From contig VFHG01000198.1 of the NCBI GenBank assembly GCA_009392075.1, positions 1 through 8,489 on the forward strand: 8,489 nt of DNA, written 5' to 3'. The notes beneath the pieces are model-generated. The model saw nothing but the letters and a program-made list of their open reading frames with translations. It did not search any database and was not told the origin of the DNA. Each line of letters begins with the position of its first letter. The first letter of the stretch is position 1. The position numbers and the translations under genes were made by a program. This DNA comes from SAR202 cluster bacterium (GTDB taxonomy: Bacteria; Chloroflexota; Dehalococcoidia; UBA3495). Of this stretch, positions 6,756 through 8,489 are shown one piece after another.

Positions 6756-6766
6756 TATACAGTATA
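6756..6766. promoter_or_regulatory. TATACAGTATA inverted repeat next to a GTGCGCA copy
   Basis: TATAC-A-GTATA is a perfect 5+1+5 inverted repeat in the spacer between the divergent SDR and GMC genes. It overlaps TATATGTGCGCATC, whose GTGCGCA core recurs 60 bases downstream within the palindrome at 6824-6835. Read on the minus strand, TATACT here with TTGTGC 19 bases upstream could be an SDR promoter, but the spacing is poor. Confidence 0.25.
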
Positions 6767-6823
6767 TGTGCGCATCGTTCGAGTGGCACAATCCCACAGG
6801 ACAATTACCAACCCCTTGAGCTA

Positions 6824-6835
6824 TAGTGCGCACTA
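6824..6835. promoter_or_regulatory. candidate operator palindrome upstream of the GMC gene
   Basis: TAGTGCGCACTA is a perfect 12-bp palindrome 35 bases before the ATG of the GMC oxidoreductase, where a repressor or activator dimer could bind. Its core GTGCGCA also occurs at 6767-6773. No regulator gene is in the window. Confidence 0.35.
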
Positions 6836-6870
6836 ATTATCGAACCAAGAGAAAAACCAGGGAGACCAAG

Positions 6871-8415
6871 ATGAAGTACGACGTGATCATCGTAGGCGCC
6901 GGCTCCGCGGGATGCGCTCTGGCCTACCGGCTATCCGAGGACTCCAACCGGTCGGTGCTGCTGATTGAAGCTGGGCCGGACTACCCTGACTTTGATCACC
7001 TACCCGATGATCTTAAGAACGGTAACAATGTCTACTACTCGGCTTATGGGCCGCACAATTGGGGATACACGGCACGTGTGACTGCGGAACAGCCTGAGCT
7101 CCAGGTGCCGAGGGGCCGGGCGACCGGCGGGTCCAGCGCGGTCAACGGACAGGTGTTCTACCGGGGTATCCCAGATGATTACGATTCCTGGGCGGCCAAG
7201 GGAAACGACGAGTGGGGATTTACCGACGTTTTGCCTTATTTCCGCAAGATGGAGACCGACCGCGATTTCGGTGGTGATTTCCACGGAAGCGACGGCCCCA
7301 TTCCCATCAAAAGAGATCCCCGGGACACTTGGGAGCCGCATTCGGAGGCCTTTTACCAGGCCTGCGTGGATGCCGGTTACCGGGAAGACGAAGACCAAAA
7401 TCACCCCGAATCGGAAGGAGTCGGGCCGCGCCCTCGCAACCACATGGACGGCGTCCGGATCAGCATGGCCATCGCCTACCTGGACCCGGCCAGGCATCGT
7501 CTGAACCTGACCATTAGGCCCAACGCTCCCTGCCGGCGAATAACCTTCCAAGGCACAAAGGCGGTCGGCGTGGAAGTCGAAAGTGGCGATGAGGTATTCG
7601 TCGTCGAGGGAGAGGAAATTCTTCTTACCAGCGGCGCAATGAAATCTCCGCAGATTCTCATGCTCTCAGGCGTTGGGCCGGCGGACCATTTGGAAGAATT
7701 CAATATCCCAGTCGTGAAGGACTTGCCTGGGGTGGGCCAAAACCTCAGGGACCATCCCCTAGCCACGGTGGTCTACAAGGCTAAGGGTGAAGCGCCGGGT
7801 GTGGACGTTCCGTTGATCCAGGTTTGCACCAGGTACACATCGGAAGGCTCACATCTGAAGAGTGACATGATCATCAGCCCAACCCTGATGACCAGCGAAC
7901 ACCGGCCCACGCAGATCGACATCGATGACGGCGACAACTACCTTGGGCTTTCCGCTGGAGTCCAACTAGCCGTGGGGTCGGGTGAGCTTAGATTGAAGTC
8001 GGCCGACCCCAACGACCCGCCATACCTGGACTACAACTACCTACAAGAGGAATTCGACCGGGACCGCCTGAGGAAGGGGATCCGGAAGGTTGTTGAGCTT
8101 GAGAACCATCCGGCCATTCGGGAACTGATCGTAGAGAGAATCACGCCAACCGACGAAGAATTGGCGTCCGACGAGGCTCTGGACACATGGCTGCTCAAAT
8201 ACACAGGCACATCCCATCATATCTCCTGCACCTGTAAGATGGGACCGGCAGACGACCGTATGGCTGTGGTGGACCAGCACGGCAAGATCCATGGACTACA
8301 GGGAATTCGAGTGGTGGATGCCTCAATAATGCCCGACTGCATTCGCGCCAACACCAACGCCACAACCATCATGATCGCCGAGAAGATCGCTGACTACGTG
8401 ATACAAGGCATTTAA
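6871..8415 (+). CDS. GMC-family FAD-dependent oxidoreductase (choline dehydrogenase-like)
   Basis: A complete 514-residue glucose-methanol-choline oxidoreductase. The FAD site starts at residue 4 with DVIIVGAGSAGCALAYRL (Gly9, Gly11, Gly14) and Glu33 in LLIEAG, which binds the adenosine ribose. GMC signature 1 is GRATGGSSAVNGQVFYRG (82-99) and signature 2 is SGAMKSPQILMLSG (254-267). The active-site region is TSHHISCTCKMG (447-458), with His449/His450 as the base, and the partner polar residue is probably Asn496 in ANTNATTIMIAEK (493-505). These enzymes oxidise primary alcohols or related groups and pass electrons to oxygen or a carrier; substrate and acceptor are not readable. There is no signal peptide, so it acts in the cytoplasm. 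The ATG at 6871 is chosen over a GTG at 6826 because GGGAGA sits about 6 bases before it and the FAD motif then starts at the normal distance. The gene stands alone and ends at a strong terminator. Confidence 0.94.
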   Translation: MKYDVIIVGAGSAGCALAYRLSEDSNRSVLLIEAGPDYPDFDHLPDDLKNGNNVYYSAYGPHNWGYTARVTAEQPELQVPRGRATGGSSAVNGQVFYRGIPDDYDSWAAKGNDEWGFTDVLPYFRKMETDRDFGGDFHGSDGPIPIKRDPRDTWEPHSEAFYQACVDAGYREDEDQNHPESEGVGPRPRNHMDGVRISMAIAYLDPARHRLNLTIRPNAPCRRITFQGTKAVGVEVESGDEVFVVEGEEILLTSGAMKSPQILMLSGVGPADHLEEFNIPVVKDLPGVGQNLRDHPLATVVYKAKGEAPGVDVPLIQVCTRYTSEGSHLKSDMIISPTLMTSEHRPTQIDIDDGDNYLGLSAGVQLAVGSGELRLKSADPNDPPYLDYNYLQEEFDRDRLRKGIRKVVELENHPAIRELIVERITPTDEELASDEALDTWLLKYTGTSHHISCTCKMGPADDRMAVVDQHGKIHGLQGIRVVDASIMPDCIRANTNATTIMIAEKIADYVIQGI

Positions 8416-8435
8416 AAACTTTTTATTCGGCATAC

Positions 8436-8474
8436 AAAAAAGAGCCCGGATGCCAATCATCCGGGCTCTTTTTT
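8436..8474 (+). terminator. strong intrinsic terminator after the GMC gene
   Basis: AAAAAAGAGCCCGGATG (8436-8452) pairs perfectly with CATCCGGGCTCTTTTTT (8458-8474) around a 5-base loop CCAAT. The result is an 11-bp GC-rich core, six A-T pairs and a terminal T6. It begins 20 bases after the GMC stop. The A/T symmetry would let it work from either strand. Confidence 0.93.
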
Positions 8475-8489
8475 ATCCAGCTTCATTGG

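Noticed and set aside
7000..7551. 183-codon minus-strand frame opposite the GMC gene
   Set aside because: It is antisense to a well-conserved GMC region and has no family-like motifs.

Overview
The window looks like bacterial chromosome with moderately high GC and a catabolic, oxidoreductase-rich gene content. It carries an MmgE/PrpD-family protein, a membrane-anchored di-heme cytochrome c, a CDGSH iron-sulfur protein, an amidohydrolase, an Asp-box beta-propeller, a VOC-fold protein, an SDR and a GMC flavoenzyme. This mix, and the style of the cytochrome and SDR, resemble uncultured Chloroflexota (SAR202/Dehalococcoidia-like) genomes. That placement is an inference from remembered family resemblance, not a measured one. 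No tRNA, rRNA, CRISPR array, insertion sequence or phage gene was seen.

Layout. Positions 1-645 (minus) hold the N-terminal 215 residues of an MmgE/PrpD protein that runs off the left edge. Divergent from it, 796-2411 (plus) is a two-gene electron-transfer cassette in which both genes are broken. The di-heme cytochrome c (796-1709) carries two frameshifts and one in-frame TAA. The CDGSH/4Fe-4S protein (1745-2411) has ACG where the start codon should be and a frameshift that destroys its second CDGSH domain. A near-perfect hairpin at 2514-2546 separates this cassette from a convergent minus-strand pair: an Asp-box beta-propeller (4952-3984), then a metal-dependent amidohydrolase (3875-2586). 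A 325-base gene-free region (4953-5277) follows. It holds a plausible promoter and, about 120 bases further on, a terminator-like hairpin, both pointing at the VOC gene (5278-5811). The SDR (6681-5839, minus) is convergent with the VOC gene and divergent from the GMC oxidoreductase (6871-8415, plus). A 17-bp-stem intrinsic terminator at 8436-8474 ends that gene.

How the genes may work together. The intact genes code for a hydrolase, two oxidoreductases and a VOC-fold enzyme, which fits breakdown of small organic compounds; no substrate can be named from sequence. The two broken genes would have encoded redox carriers, so this strain seems to have lost, or be losing, a local electron-transfer module while the surrounding enzymes stay intact. 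The most unusual points are the co-decay of the two redox genes, the SDR whose glycine motif is split by a 28-residue insert and which lacks the usual catalytic Lys, and the possible attenuated leader of the VOC gene.
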